Origin: G963676095 sp963676095
GTDB taxonomy: Bacteria; Bacteroidota; Bacteroidia; Bacteroidales; Prolixibacteraceae
Direction: 5' to 3'
DNA: 64,000 bases
Assembly (NCBI GenBank): GCA_963676095.1
Contig: OY781040.1
Location: 1,364,001-1,428,000, forward strand
Shown here in pieces: positions 1-8,746 of this stretch; position 1 is the first letter of the stretch; every line of letters begins with the position of its first letter. Under the pieces are notes generated by a model that was not told where the DNA came from, did no database searches, and was given only the letters and a program-made list of their open reading frames with translations. A program made the translations under genes and the position numbers.

Positions 1-641
1 AGCAGGTCAACCGCCTCCCTGATATATTCCGCCGGGCCTTCTTCCCCTGCATGGGCAACGGTAAGGAAACCCTCTTCCCTTGCTTTGGAAAAAACCCGTT
101 CAAACTTAGACGGAGGATTTCCTTTTTCTGAAGAATCGAGCCCGACGCCAACAATCAGGTCTTTATAATCCTGCGCTTCTTCCAGCGTACTAAAAGCCGA
201 TTTCTCGTCCAGGTGCCGGAGAAAAGACATGATCAGCCTGCCGGATATCCCAAGCTTTTCCCTCCCGTCCTGCAAGGCATGATTTATTCCGTTAATAACT
301 GTGGCAAACAAAACGCCCCGGGATGTGTGGGTCTGCGGATCGAAAAAAATCTCGGTATGCACCACTCCCTGCTCCCCGATCTTTTTGAGATAGGCCCAGG
401 TCAGGTCATAAAAATCCTCCTCTTCCCTCAATACATTGGCCCCTTCGTAATAGATATCCAGAAAATCCTGGAGGTTCGAGAACCGGTAAGCTTTCTTCAA
501 GGCTTCGACAGAGGGATATTTTAAAGAAATGCGGTTCCTCCCTGCCAGGGAAAAAAGCAATTCAGGTTCGAGTGTCCCCTCGATATGCAGGTGAAGCTCG
601 GTCTTAGGCAATTTTCTTATAAATTCATATAATCCAGACAT
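1..641 (-). CDS. Adenine deaminase (Add/AAH1-like), 3' end outside window
   Basis: The first 213 codons are visible; the gene runs off the left edge. It starts at the ATG whose complement lies at 639-641. The N-terminus carries the metal-binding HLHIEGTLEPE segment of the adenosine/adenine deaminase amidohydrolase family. Further on come FFDPQTHTSRG, an LDSSEKGNPP segment and, near the edge, HAGEEGPAEY with the catalytic Glu. FFDPQ and this LDS(S/A)EK pattern match the adenine deaminase branch (yeast Aah1-like) better than true adenosine deaminases, so hydrolysis of adenine to hypoxanthine in purine salvage is the likely reaction. The family is about 340 residues, so the C-terminal third is missing. 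It begins 40 bases after the stop of the upstream ATPase gene on the same strand. Substrate assignment is inference. Confidence 0.85.
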   Translation of the reverse strand, partial: MSGLYEFIRKLPKTELHLHIEGTLEPELLFSLAGRNRISLKYPSVEALKKAYRFSNLQDFLDIYYEGANVLREEEDFYDLTWAYLKKIGEQGVVHTEIFFDPQTHTSRGVLFATVINGINHALQDGREKLGISGRLIMSFLRHLDEKSAFSTLEEAQDYKDLIVGVGLDSSEKGNPPSKFERVFSKAREEGFLTVAHAGEEGPAEYIREAVDL

Positions 642-681
642 TTGACTGACAATTTACTATTTTCGGGAAACCTGATGGAGA

Positions 682-2223
682 TCATTGGCCTGATTCCTGT
701 ACCAGGTATTCCTCAATTTTTCGTTTCTCTGTGGAAAAGTTAATTCCAACGGCTATTTTGCGACGGGGATCAGACTGATAGGGATGCAGGTACTCTTTTT
801 CAAAAATTTGATCCAGGGCCTCCCTCGCCGATTTATCTAACTTGAGTTCAATAGCATAGATATGAGTAGCCGTTTTAACCACTACATCGCAACGACCTTT
901 GGAGCTATGGACTTCACTTTCTACATCTATCCCGATTTTCTTAAAAGTCAGATGCATGATAATGTGAAAAACCGACTCGTGATTCGCTTTCCAGTGTTCA
1001 TAGGGAATACTGCTGATGACGCTATTCAGCTCAGTAACCATCTCATCGAGATTGTTGGTCCGCAAAGCCTTCAGTAAGTTACCGGTTACCGCATATGAAT
1101 CGTCGGGGAATACGTACCGGTAAGCGCTAAGCAGGTTATCGAGCAAACTATCTTTCACTTCCAGGTTGGGATAGTCAAGCCGGTAGGTCCTTGTGGCTGC
1201 ATCATACGCCCTGATGGTCAGGTAACCGGTTTGAAACAGCAGGGGTACCGGCAACGGATCGGCAATATTAAAATTGCTCAGGACATTGCTGCCGGCATCC
1301 CTGTTTTCAAAGTTGTATTCGCCCTGTTCTTTAATCAGTTTTACCAGAAAGGTAGGCGTTCCGGTCTGAAACCAGAAGTTATCAAAACGCTTTTGTTTCA
1401 TCAAAGAGAGAATGGAAAAGGGATTATAAAGCGTGTTCTCACCGCCCCAGGAATATCCGTTATACCATTGCTTCACCTTTTCTTTCAAGGCTTCCGGGCT
1501 AATGTTTTCTTTCTTGGACAACACCACTAACTCTTCCTTAAAATTGGATTCCAGTTCGGCCTGGGTAATACCGGTCAGATCATTCATGGTTTCCGTTATA
1601 GAAATATCTTCCAGGTTATTTAAATCAGAAAAGATACTCACTTTGGTAAAGCGGCTCACTCCGGTGATCAGCAACAGGCGGATGTAAGCGTCCGACCCTT
1701 TTATAACAGAGTAAAAAGTTTTCATGACCGATCGGTTTGCTTCAGCCAGTGGAATATTGTCCAGATAATCAATAACAGGCTTATCATATTCGTCAATCAG
1801 AATCACCACTTTCCCTTTTTCAGAAGCTTTACGGATCAGCTCTGCGAATTGCTGATCAACAGTGCTTTGTTCGAGTTTAACGCCCAGCCTGACAGCATTC
1901 TGATTGAGGGCATTAAAGATGGCGTTGGTCATCCCCATGCTCGCCACCCCAATATCGGAAAAAGAAATCCGGATCACCGGATGTTTTTGCTCCCAGTTCC
2001 AGTTGTTTTCAATCCACAATCCTTTAAACAATTCCCTGCTGCCGTTGAATATTTCTTCGACAGTCGATAACAATAACGACTTTCCGAAACGACGCGGACG
2101 GCTTAAAAAATAATACTTACCAGAAGTAATCAACTGGTGAATAAGTTTGGTTTTGTCAATATACAGGAAGCCCTCATTAATGACCTCACTGAAAGTTTGT
2201 ATGCCGATCGGGTATTTTCGCAT
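682..2223 (-). CDS. AAA-ATPase-like / PD-(D/E)XK nuclease family protein
   Basis: 513 residues. The N-terminal half is the AAA-ATPase-like domain: YIDKTKLI, then a P-loop-type SRPRRFGKSLLLS at about residues 41-53, and a Walker B-like VVILIDEYDKPVI near residue 140. The C-terminus has a PD-(D/E)XK-like core, GRCDVVV followed by AIELKLDKSAREAL, where D and E-x-K are the presumed metal/catalytic residues. This two-domain family is greatly expanded in Bacteroidota and its role is unknown; a mobile or selfish nuclease-ATPase has been suggested for it. The gene appears intact. It is preceded by an AT-rich repeat patch and a terminator-like hairpin, so it is probably transcribed on its own. Confidence 0.85.
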   Translation of the reverse strand: MRKYPIGIQTFSEVINEGFLYIDKTKLIHQLITSGKYYFLSRPRRFGKSLLLSTVEEIFNGSRELFKGLWIENNWNWEQKHPVIRISFSDIGVASMGMTNAIFNALNQNAVRLGVKLEQSTVDQQFAELIRKASEKGKVVILIDEYDKPVIDYLDNIPLAEANRSVMKTFYSVIKGSDAYIRLLLITGVSRFTKVSIFSDLNNLEDISITETMNDLTGITQAELESNFKEELVVLSKKENISPEALKEKVKQWYNGYSWGGENTLYNPFSILSLMKQKRFDNFWFQTGTPTFLVKLIKEQGEYNFENRDAGSNVLSNFNIADPLPVPLLFQTGYLTIRAYDAATRTYRLDYPNLEVKDSLLDNLLSAYRYVFPDDSYAVTGNLLKALRTNNLDEMVTELNSVISSIPYEHWKANHESVFHIIMHLTFKKIGIDVESEVHSSKGRCDVVVKTATHIYAIELKLDKSAREALDQIFEKEYLHPYQSDPRRKIAVGINFSTEKRKIEEYLVQESGQ

Positions 2224-2271
2224 GGCTGCAACGAATTTTATATGAGAACGAAGATAAAAATTAATGCCCTA

Positions 2272-2304
2272 TAAAAAAAGAGACTGCCTAAAAAGGACAG
2301 CCTC
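2272..2304 (-). terminator. Intrinsic terminator, copy 1
   Basis: Read on the minus strand, GAGGCTGTCC and AGGCAGTCTC form a stem (with G-U pairs) around a U-rich loop, followed by a run of seven T. It is nearly the same sequence as the terminator at 2518-2549. It lies upstream of the ATPase gene, so it would block read-through into that gene. Confidence 0.65.
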
Positions 2305-2369
2305 AACCGAAGTAAAACGGTAATCTCAGGCTGCAAAGCATAAATCTGATTGAGTAAACTTCTCATCAA

Positions 2370-2454
2370 ATTATCTATATAATTTAATTCAATTATTAGT
2401 ATAATTTGATTTAGATTATTAGTATAATTTGATTATATTATTAATATAATTTTT
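2370..2454. repeat. AT-rich 22-23 bp tandem repeat, about 4 copies
   Basis: ATTATTAGTATAATTTGATT occurs exactly at 2392-2411 and again at 2415-2434. Diverged copies lie at 2370-2389 and from about 2437. The spacing is 22-23 bp, about two helical turns. The patch lies in the 350-base gap between the E1 gene and the ATPase gene, between two near-identical terminators. Nothing else coding was seen in the gap. Confidence 0.75.
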
Positions 2455-2517
2455 AGAAAAATACAGTCAATCGCCAAAAACTTAAGCATTCTAATGCCAG
2501 ACGAATAAATAGCTGAT

Positions 2518-2549
2518 AAAAAAAGAGACCGCCCTTTTGGACAGCCTCC
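2518..2549 (-). terminator. Intrinsic terminator of the 2-oxoacid dehydrogenase operon, copy 2
   Basis: On the minus strand GAGGCTGTCC, loop AAAA, GGGCGGTCTC (paired with G-U wobbles) is followed by a run of T. It begins 27 bases after the E1 stop codon, the expected place for the end of the E2-E3-E1 transcript. Confidence 0.8.
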
Positions 2550-2575
2550 TTCTAAATAAATGGAAAAAAGAAAAA

Positions 2576-5044
2576 TTAAACTCCCAATTTATTTCGTCTG
2601 ATTTGTTCCGGTTCAGTATAGTTATTTTTAACCACATGTCCCTTCAGCGGAACAATTTTCTCGTGAATTGCATCAATAATCCATTCCGGCTGCGGAAAGA
2701 AATATTTTTCCAGTTCATGCGCCGGGGTGATCCAGTTTCTGGAACCTACGACTACGGGAGGAGCGTCCAGTTCGTCGAAAGCCAGTTCGGCAATATTGGA
2801 AGCCATATCACGCATAAAGGAACCGCGGTTGGAAGCGTCGCCTGTAATAACGATACGTCCTGTTTTCTTCAGGGATTCGATAACCGGCTCATAGTTGAAC
2901 GGGACCAGCGAACGGGCGTCGATGACTTCTGCGCTTACGCCATATTTTTCCTGCAAAATACCGGCAGCCTCGAGCGCCCTGTATAGTGTTGCGCCAATGC
3001 TCAGGATCGTTACATCCTTTCCTTCCCGTTTCACATCCGGTTCACCGAAAGGAATTTCGTAGTAACCTTCAGGGACCCCGCCTTTGTGAAACTGTTCACC
3101 GATATCGTAAATCCGCTGGCTTTCAAAAAAGACAACCGGATCGGTCCCCTGCAAGGCAGAATTCATCAATCCCTTGGCATCGTAAGGGGTAGCCGGAAAT
3201 ACAACTTTCAATCCCGGGATATGGGTAGCCAGGGCTGTCCAGTCCTGAGAATGCTGAGCCCCGTACTTGGAACCTACCGAAACCCGTAGAACAACCGGCA
3301 TACGGATAACATTACCGCTCATGGCCTGCCATTTGGGCATTTGGTTAAACACTTCGTCGCCCGCACGGCCAAGAAAATCGCAGTACATAATTTCCGGGAT
3401 AACCCGTCCGCCACACATGGCATAACCAATAGCCGTACCAACAATGGATGCTTCAGAAATCGGCGAATTAAACAACCGGTGGTATGGAAGGGCCTCTGTC
3501 AGGCCGCGGTAAACAGCAAATGCTCCGCCCCAATCCCGGTTTTCCTCACCGTAGGCGATTAATGTAGGATCTTTGTAAAAACGGTCGATAATGGCTTCGA
3601 ACAAACCATCGCGTAACCCGTATGTTTTAATCTTGGAATGAGGTTTTCCATCTGCATCAAAAGCGAAGCGTTCTTTCTTTTCCAGTTGCTGCACCCTCGG
3701 GTTCTCTGCAAGCGGCATGTTCACTTCCGGTTCGCGGTCTTCCATACGGTCGACCGACTGGTTGGAAAACATCATTTCCCCAATCAGTTCGGGATACTTT
3801 TCCATATCCATTCCCGGAGAAACTTCGTCATTGATAGCAAGCTTCAGTCCCCAGGTTATCAATTCTTTCGTTGTCAGTTTAAGGCTAATCAGTTCTTCTT
3901 CAGTTGTAACGCCTGCCTTTACCAGTTCGTTTCCAAACCAGATGATCGAATCGACTGACTCCCATGCCTCAATCTCTTCCTTCGACCGGTATGAAGATGC
4001 ATCAGACGGCGAGTGCCCGCTGTAACGGTAAGTGAGCACATCGAGCAAGACCGGACCTTTCTTTTCTTCCAGTACCTTACGTTTACGCCTGTATGCGTCG
4101 ATCACGGCCAGCGGGTTATAACCGTCGACACGTTCGGCATGCATCTGATCTGCATTTAATCCGGCCCCGATACGTGCTGCCACGTTATAGCCCATGGTTT
4201 CGCCGCACGTTTGTCCCCCCATTCCGTACTGGTTGTTCATAATATTGACAATCAGGGGAAGGCCGCCTTTCATATCGTCGCCCCAAAGTTCACGGAACTG
4301 GTCCATCGTGGCAAAAGTAAGTCCTTCCCAGACAGGACCGCAGGCCATGGCGGCATCGCCAATATTGGCGACAACAATGCCCTTTTTCCTGTTCACCTTT
4401 TTAAACAAGGCAGCACCCACAGCGATATCTCCGGAACCGCCAACAATGGCATTATTAGGATAAACGCCGAAGGGGGTGAAAAAAGCATGCATCGAACCTC
4501 CAAGCCCCCGGTTAAACCCGGTTTCCCTGGCAAAAATCTCGGCAAGCGTACCATAAATCAGAAAATGAACGGCTGTTTCCCTGACAGAGCCTTTAAAATT
4601 GGCTTTCACAGGGGCAAACGTTTTCCCGCCAAAATGTTTATCCATGACCAAAGTAAGCTGTTCGTCAGTCATTTTATGAATAGCAGAAAGTCCCTTGGCC
4701 AGGATCTCACCATGAGAACGGTGCGACCCGAAGATAAAATCGTCGGTATCCAGGGTGTAGGCCATACCCACAGCTGCAGCTTCCTGTCCGATCGAAAGGT
4801 GGGCCGGTCCGGGATGGTTATAGGCAATACTATTGTATTCCCCTTTTATCTTGATTTCGTTAAGCATGGTTTCGAACTCGCGGATGATCACCATGTCGTG
4901 ATAAATATGAAGAAAATCTTCCCTGGAGAAATTCGCTTTTTCTTCTTCAATACTTTTGTTATACTGATTTACAGGGACCGGTTTAAATGTCACCTCACCG
5001 GCTTTCCTGACTTGTTTCGGATCGATAAATTGTACCTTAGGCAT
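2576..5044 (-). CDS. 2-oxoacid dehydrogenase E1, fused alpha and beta subunits
   Basis: 822 residues. It is the thiamine-diphosphate decarboxylase of a 2-oxoacid dehydrogenase complex, with alpha (about 1-430) and beta (about 470-800) chains in one polypeptide. The alpha part has HRSHGEILAKG and RGLGGSMHAFF; the ThDP/Mg motif begins GDAAMACGP and ends INIMNNQYG-like (VNIMNNQYG). The phosphorylation-loop-like YRYSGHSPSD follows. The beta part has YGEENRDWGGAF and the SVGSKYGAQHSQD segment. About 50 extra residues sit between HGEILAKG and the AEIFARETG segment compared with ordinary E1 alpha. It is the last gene of the E2-E3-E1 operon and is followed by a terminator. Substrate (pyruvate, acetoin or branched-chain oxoacid) cannot be fixed from sequence; pyruvate-like or acetoin-like use is inference. 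Confidence 0.9.
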   Translation of the reverse strand: MPKVQFIDPKQVRKAGEVTFKPVPVNQYNKSIEEEKANFSREDFLHIYHDMVIIREFETMLNEIKIKGEYNSIAYNHPGPAHLSIGQEAAAVGMAYTLDTDDFIFGSHRSHGEILAKGLSAIHKMTDEQLTLVMDKHFGGKTFAPVKANFKGSVRETAVHFLIYGTLAEIFARETGFNRGLGGSMHAFFTPFGVYPNNAIVGGSGDIAVGAALFKKVNRKKGIVVANIGDAAMACGPVWEGLTFATMDQFRELWGDDMKGGLPLIVNIMNNQYGMGGQTCGETMGYNVAARIGAGLNADQMHAERVDGYNPLAVIDAYRRKRKVLEEKKGPVLLDVLTYRYSGHSPSDASSYRSKEEIEAWESVDSIIWFGNELVKAGVTTEEELISLKLTTKELITWGLKLAINDEVSPGMDMEKYPELIGEMMFSNQSVDRMEDREPEVNMPLAENPRVQQLEKKERFAFDADGKPHSKIKTYGLRDGLFEAIIDRFYKDPTLIAYGEENRDWGGAFAVYRGLTEALPYHRLFNSPISEASIVGTAIGYAMCGGRVIPEIMYCDFLGRAGDEVFNQMPKWQAMSGNVIRMPVVLRVSVGSKYGAQHSQDWTALATHIPGLKVVFPATPYDAKGLMNSALQGTDPVVFFESQRIYDIGEQFHKGGVPEGYYEIPFGEPDVKREGKDVTILSIGATLYRALEAAGILQEKYGVSAEVIDARSLVPFNYEPVIESLKKTGRIVITGDASNRGSFMRDMASNIAELAFDELDAPPVVVGSRNWITPAHELEKYFFPQPEWIIDAIHEKIVPLKGHVVKNNYTEPEQIRRNKLGV

Positions 5045-5114
5045 ATCTTTTTCAAATTTTGTTTTTTATTCTTCTAATCATCAGATTCTGTTTTTTCTGA
5101 CACGCACGGGATGG

Positions 5115-6473
5115 TCAGAACTGAAAAATAGTCTCCTTAATAATCTCGCTCACCGTTGGATGAGGGAACACAATCTCCTGCACATCTTTTACGCGAAGCT
5201 GCGCTTCAATCAGGGCACACGCCCCCCAGATCATCTCTGAGCAAGCGCCGCCTACCATATGAACGCCGAGGATCTCGCCATATTTTTTACCGGCAATAAC
5301 CTTGCAAAATCCGTCTTTCCCTTCATTCTCCGCAATAAAACGGCCGGCATAAGCCATTGGCAGGCGCCTGATCTCAACATCGATTCCTTTAGCTTTAGCT
5401 GCTACTTCTGTCAATCCGACACCAGCGATTTCAGGATGGGTATAGACGACACCGGGAATTGCGTCATAACGCATCGTGTCTTTCCTGCCGGTAATATGAT
5501 TGACAGCAACTTCACCTTCCCTGCTCGCCGTATGGGCAAGAAGCGAGAAACCTGTAATATCGCCTGCAGCATATACGTTCGGGATGTTAGTACGGCAATG
5601 CTGGTCGACCTTTATTCCCTTTGGGGTAAACTCTACGCCAATATTTTCGAGGCCAATTCCTTTCACGTTGGCGCGGCGGCCAACCGACAATAAAACCTGG
5701 TCACCTGTAACAGAGAAAGTTTGTCCCGCCTTCTCAAAAAAAACTTCCTTACCCTTAAGGGAAGTCACTTTCGCATTCAGGTGGTAATCGATTCCCCGCT
5801 GAGTAAATTCCTTACGCACAAAAGCGGCAATATCTTCATCGACGCCGGTCAGTATTTCCGGAAGCATCTCGATCACGGTAACCTTCGTTCCCATGGCGTT
5901 GAAAAAATCGGCGAACTCGGTACCGATCACCCCGCCCCCAATAATCACCAGGCTGGCCGGAAGTTCCTTTAGCTGAAGGATCTCCCTGTTCGTGACAACC
6001 ATTGCCGGATCAAGTCCCGGTATTGGCGGGACAGCAGCTTCAGACCCGGTACAAACGAGCAAAGAAGCCGCCTGATAATCTTCGCCCCCGGCAGAAACCG
6101 TTATCGTATCGCCACGCTTTTCCTTTATAACAGCTTCAGCCCTGACCACTTCCGCTTTGACATGTTTCATTTTTGCTTCCACTCCGGCAACCAGTTTCCT
6201 GACCACTTTATCCTTCCGCTTCATGATCTGACCGAAGTCAGCAACAATGTTTTCGGCGCGGACACCATATTTGCCTGCTTCACGGGCCGACTCAAGTATT
6301 TTGGCGGAATTCAGCAAGGTCTTGGTCGGGATGCAGCCTTCATTCAGGCACACCCCGCCCAAAGCACGCTTATCAAAAATGACCACACCGAGCCCTTTTG
6401 CCCCGGCACGTTCTGCGGCCACATAACCAGCGGGACCACCGCCGATAATAGCTATATCGAATTTATTACCCAT
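5115..6473 (-). CDS. lpdA: Dihydrolipoyl dehydrogenase (E3)
   Basis: 452 residues, the normal E3 length. This flavoprotein reoxidises the dihydrolipoyl group of E2 and passes electrons to NAD. The FAD-binding GGGPAG lies at residues 11-16. The redox disulfide is in GGVCLNEGCIPTK (C42 and C47). A second Rossmann motif, IIGGGVIGTEFADF, binds NAD. The FAD/C-terminal segment NVYAAGDITG is present. The C-terminal HPTVSE supplies the catalytic base pair (about H438 and E443). Its start is 5 bases from the E2 stop, and the E1 gene follows 70 bases on, so the three form one operon. E3 can also serve other complexes such as glycine cleavage; only the local role is supported here. Confidence 0.95.
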   Translation of the reverse strand: MGNKFDIAIIGGGPAGYVAAERAGAKGLGVVIFDKRALGGVCLNEGCIPTKTLLNSAKILESAREAGKYGVRAENIVADFGQIMKRKDKVVRKLVAGVEAKMKHVKAEVVRAEAVIKEKRGDTITVSAGGEDYQAASLLVCTGSEAAVPPIPGLDPAMVVTNREILQLKELPASLVIIGGGVIGTEFADFFNAMGTKVTVIEMLPEILTGVDEDIAAFVRKEFTQRGIDYHLNAKVTSLKGKEVFFEKAGQTFSVTGDQVLLSVGRRANVKGIGLENIGVEFTPKGIKVDQHCRTNIPNVYAAGDITGFSLLAHTASREGEVAVNHITGRKDTMRYDAIPGVVYTHPEIAGVGLTEVAAKAKGIDVEIRRLPMAYAGRFIAENEGKDGFCKVIAGKKYGEILGVHMVGGACSEMIWGACALIEAQLRVKDVQEIVFPHPTVSEIIKETIFQF

Positions 6474-6478
6474 GATTT

Positions 6479-7801
6479 TTACAGACTCAGTTTTTCTATT
6501 TGTTCTTTTATTTCTTTCAGGAAAAGAGTTGCCTCTCCGCCATCAAGGGCCTGGTGATCGTAAGTTAACGAAAGCCCCATCATCGGGACAAAGCCATAAA
6601 TCCCGTCACCCAGGTCTTTGGGCCTCGGAATAACCGTACAAACACCAAGAATGGCTGTTTGCGGCAGATTGATCACCGGGGTAAACATTTCCACCCCGTA
6701 ATTTCCCAGGTTTGAAACCGTAAAGCTCGCGGCCTCAGGCTTCAGCAATTCCGGATCAATGTTCCCCTTGCGGCACTGACCGGCAACTGCGGAAAGTTGG
6801 GCTGAAAGCCCCTCGATCGAAAGGTCATCGGCATTTTTTACGGCCGGTACCATCAGGCCGCGCTCGGTATCGACAGCCAGGCCCAGATGAACTTTCCGGA
6901 ACCAGCGCATGCTATCGCCAATAAAATGAGTATTGACCTGTGGAAATTTTTTCAAAGCCTTTATCACCGCAAAACAAACCAGATCGTTAATTGTGATGTT
7001 GGCGGAGATTTCACCTGCCTCCAGTTTCTTCTTGAAGCCCTTTCTCAATGCCATGATGTTACGGGCATCGGCGCTCATATGATGCGTAAGCTGGGCCGAA
7101 TTCTGCAACGACTGACGCATTGACTTGGCGATCAGCTTCCGGATGTTACTCAGTTTTTTCACTTCAAAATCATCGCCATAAACAGGATTATAAGCAACCA
7201 GATCAGCGGCGCTGACCCGTCCTCCAAGACCTGTTACCGACGGGGCTGCAACGAGGCCCTCGGCTGAAGATTTGTCTTTCGCAAACGGGGTCATGGAAGG
7301 TACAGTTTCCACGGCAGCTTCTATATCCCGGGCAATAATCCTGCCCCGGGGACCGGTACCATCCAGATTTTCATAAGGAATCCCCAGTTTCTCAGACTTA
7401 ATCCTCGCTCTTGGCGAAATTTTTACTTTTCCATCGCTGCCTGCGTTCTCTGCCGGTACGGATTTTATTTCCTCTTTTGCTATGACAACTGTTTCCATAA
7501 CAGTTTCCGGAGCTTCAGAAGGAGCAGCAGTGCCTCCCGGACGGAACTCATCGACAGGCTCTCCCTTTTTACCAATCACGGCTACATTTGTCAACACGGG
7601 AACTTCATCGCCGTCGTCATAGAAAACAGCCAACAATTCGCCGTCTTCTTTCGCTTCTTCTTCAAACGACGCCTTATCTGTTTCATATGAAAAAAGAGGG
7701 TCGCCCTTTTTTACCTGATCACCCGCTTTTTTATACCACTCTCCAATGATACAGGTTTCTACAGATTGCCCTTGCCTGGGCATAATTACAGGAACTGCCA
7801 T
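6479..7801 (-). CDS. Dihydrolipoamide acyltransferase (E2)
   Basis: 440 residues. Domains in order are one lipoyl domain (about 1-80, with the lipoylated lysine in ETDKASFE, K43), a Glu/Pro/Ala-rich linker, a peripheral-subunit-binding domain (ISPRARIKSEKLGI to GPRGRIIARDIE, about 127-165), and the acyltransferase domain. The last ends in TYDHQALDGGEAT, giving catalytic H416 and D420. It forms the core of the complex and transfers the acyl group from lipoate to CoA. A single lipoyl domain is on the short side for a pyruvate complex. It is the first gene of the operon, divergent from a GntR regulator 184 bases away. Confidence 0.92.
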   Translation of the reverse strand: MAVPVIMPRQGQSVETCIIGEWYKKAGDQVKKGDPLFSYETDKASFEEEAKEDGELLAVFYDDGDEVPVLTNVAVIGKKGEPVDEFRPGGTAAPSEAPETVMETVVIAKEEIKSVPAENAGSDGKVKISPRARIKSEKLGIPYENLDGTGPRGRIIARDIEAAVETVPSMTPFAKDKSSAEGLVAAPSVTGLGGRVSAADLVAYNPVYGDDFEVKKLSNIRKLIAKSMRQSLQNSAQLTHHMSADARNIMALRKGFKKKLEAGEISANITINDLVCFAVIKALKKFPQVNTHFIGDSMRWFRKVHLGLAVDTERGLMVPAVKNADDLSIEGLSAQLSAVAGQCRKGNIDPELLKPEAASFTVSNLGNYGVEMFTPVINLPQTAILGVCTVIPRPKDLGDGIYGFVPMMGLSLTYDHQALDGGEATLFLKEIKEQIEKLSL

Positions 7802-7915
7802 ATCCGTTTATTTTCACTTGTTAATACAAAACAATTAAAATATAAATAATAAATAATCAAATAATTCTTATTTTACGGTACTTATAAGAATCAGGTTGTA
7901 AACTTACATTTTTAA

Positions 7916-7931
7916 ACTTGTATTTACAAGT
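7916..7931. promoter_or_regulatory. Candidate GntR/HutC operator
   Basis: ACTTGTA-TT-TACAAGT is a perfect 7-bp inverted repeat with a 2-bp centre. It fits the GT(n)AC core typical of HutC-type GntR operators. It lies between the divergent E2 gene and gntR, just upstream of the gntR -33 region. A related half-site (TTGTAAACTTACA, from 7895) and CTTATAAG at 7881-7888 lie nearby. Binding is inferred from position and pattern. Confidence 0.6.
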
Positions 7932-7933
7932 TA

Positions 7934-7966
7934 TTGAAATGAATTTAATTTTTTTTCTTATTTTTG
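7934..7966 (+). promoter_or_regulatory. gntR promoter
   Basis: TATTTTTG at 7959-7966 matches the Bacteroidota -7 consensus TAnnTTTG. TTG at 7934-7936 may serve as the -33 element with a slightly long 22-base spacer. The gntR start lies 20 bases beyond. Confidence 0.6.
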
Positions 7967-7985
7967 ATCCTAATTTCGAGATATC

Positions 7986-8702
7986 ATGGTGGAAGAAAAT
8001 AAAATACCACAATACAAAAAGCTATACGAGACGCTCCGGCGTCACATCATTTCAGGAGCTTATGAAGAAGGGAGCCTTCTCCCTTCCGAGAATGAACTGT
8101 GCGCCGTGCATAATATGACCAGGCCAACGGTACGCCATGCCCTGGAATCGCTGGTGCAGGACGGGTTCATTATGAAAAAGCAGGGGAAAGGCAGCATTGT
8201 CCGGAAACCGCCCCAGGACATCGGTATTTTATCGATCTCGGGGACATCATCGGCCATCGGGAAACCCTATCTGAGGACACAAATTCTGCAAAAGCCGCAA
8301 ATCAAACCCTGGCCGGAACTATTTCACTTTGATCTCTCCGAGAGCGAAAAGGATTTCGGGTGTATCTACATGGAGCGGCTTAGGTTTGTCAACAAGCAAC
8401 CGGTTTTCTACGACATCAACCATATTCCCAACATCAACCTGCCCCGTTTTACAAGCAGGACCTTTGAAAACAAATCACTTTTTGAAATTTTGCGTACCAG
8501 CTACCAGATCGAGGTCAGAGGGGGCGAGCAAAAACTAAAAGCGCTGAAAGCAGACAGCAAAATCGGTTCTCTTTTAAACATAAAGGAAGGAGACCCGGTA
8601 TTATATATCGAACGTAAACTATTCACAAACAGGGAAGGTTTTAATATCTATTCGACAATCTATTTCAATTCGGAAAAACATACCATTTTCGGGACTTTCT
8701 AA
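7986..8702 (+). CDS. GntR-family transcriptional regulator (HutC/UTRA type)
   Basis: 238 residues. The N-terminal winged helix-turn-helix (about 8-75) has the family pattern IPQYKKLYETLRRHI, then LPSENELC and TRPTVRHALESL, and the wing QGKGSIV. The C-terminal part (about 85-238) is a UTRA ligand-binding domain ending in ERKLFTNREGFNIYSTIYF. Such proteins are usually repressors released by a small metabolite. The divergent position next to the E2-E3-E1 operon and the palindrome between them suggest that it controls that operon and itself. The effector is not readable from sequence. The ATG start is supported by the promoter 20 bases upstream. Confidence 0.9.
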   Translation: MVEENKIPQYKKLYETLRRHIISGAYEEGSLLPSENELCAVHNMTRPTVRHALESLVQDGFIMKKQGKGSIVRKPPQDIGILSISGTSSAIGKPYLRTQILQKPQIKPWPELFHFDLSESEKDFGCIYMERLRFVNKQPVFYDINHIPNINLPRFTSRTFENKSLFEILRTSYQIEVRGGEQKLKALKADSKIGSLLNIKEGDPVLYIERKLFTNREGFNIYSTIYFNSEKHTIFGTF

Positions 8703-8746
8703 AATTAAGCGCCAGCAAAAAACAGCTTCGATCCTGAAAAAGCCAT

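Noticed and set aside
4211..5077. Long plus-strand frame opposite the E1 gene
   Set aside because: It is antisense to a clear E1 coding region whose domains read well; the frame is a by-product of codon use.
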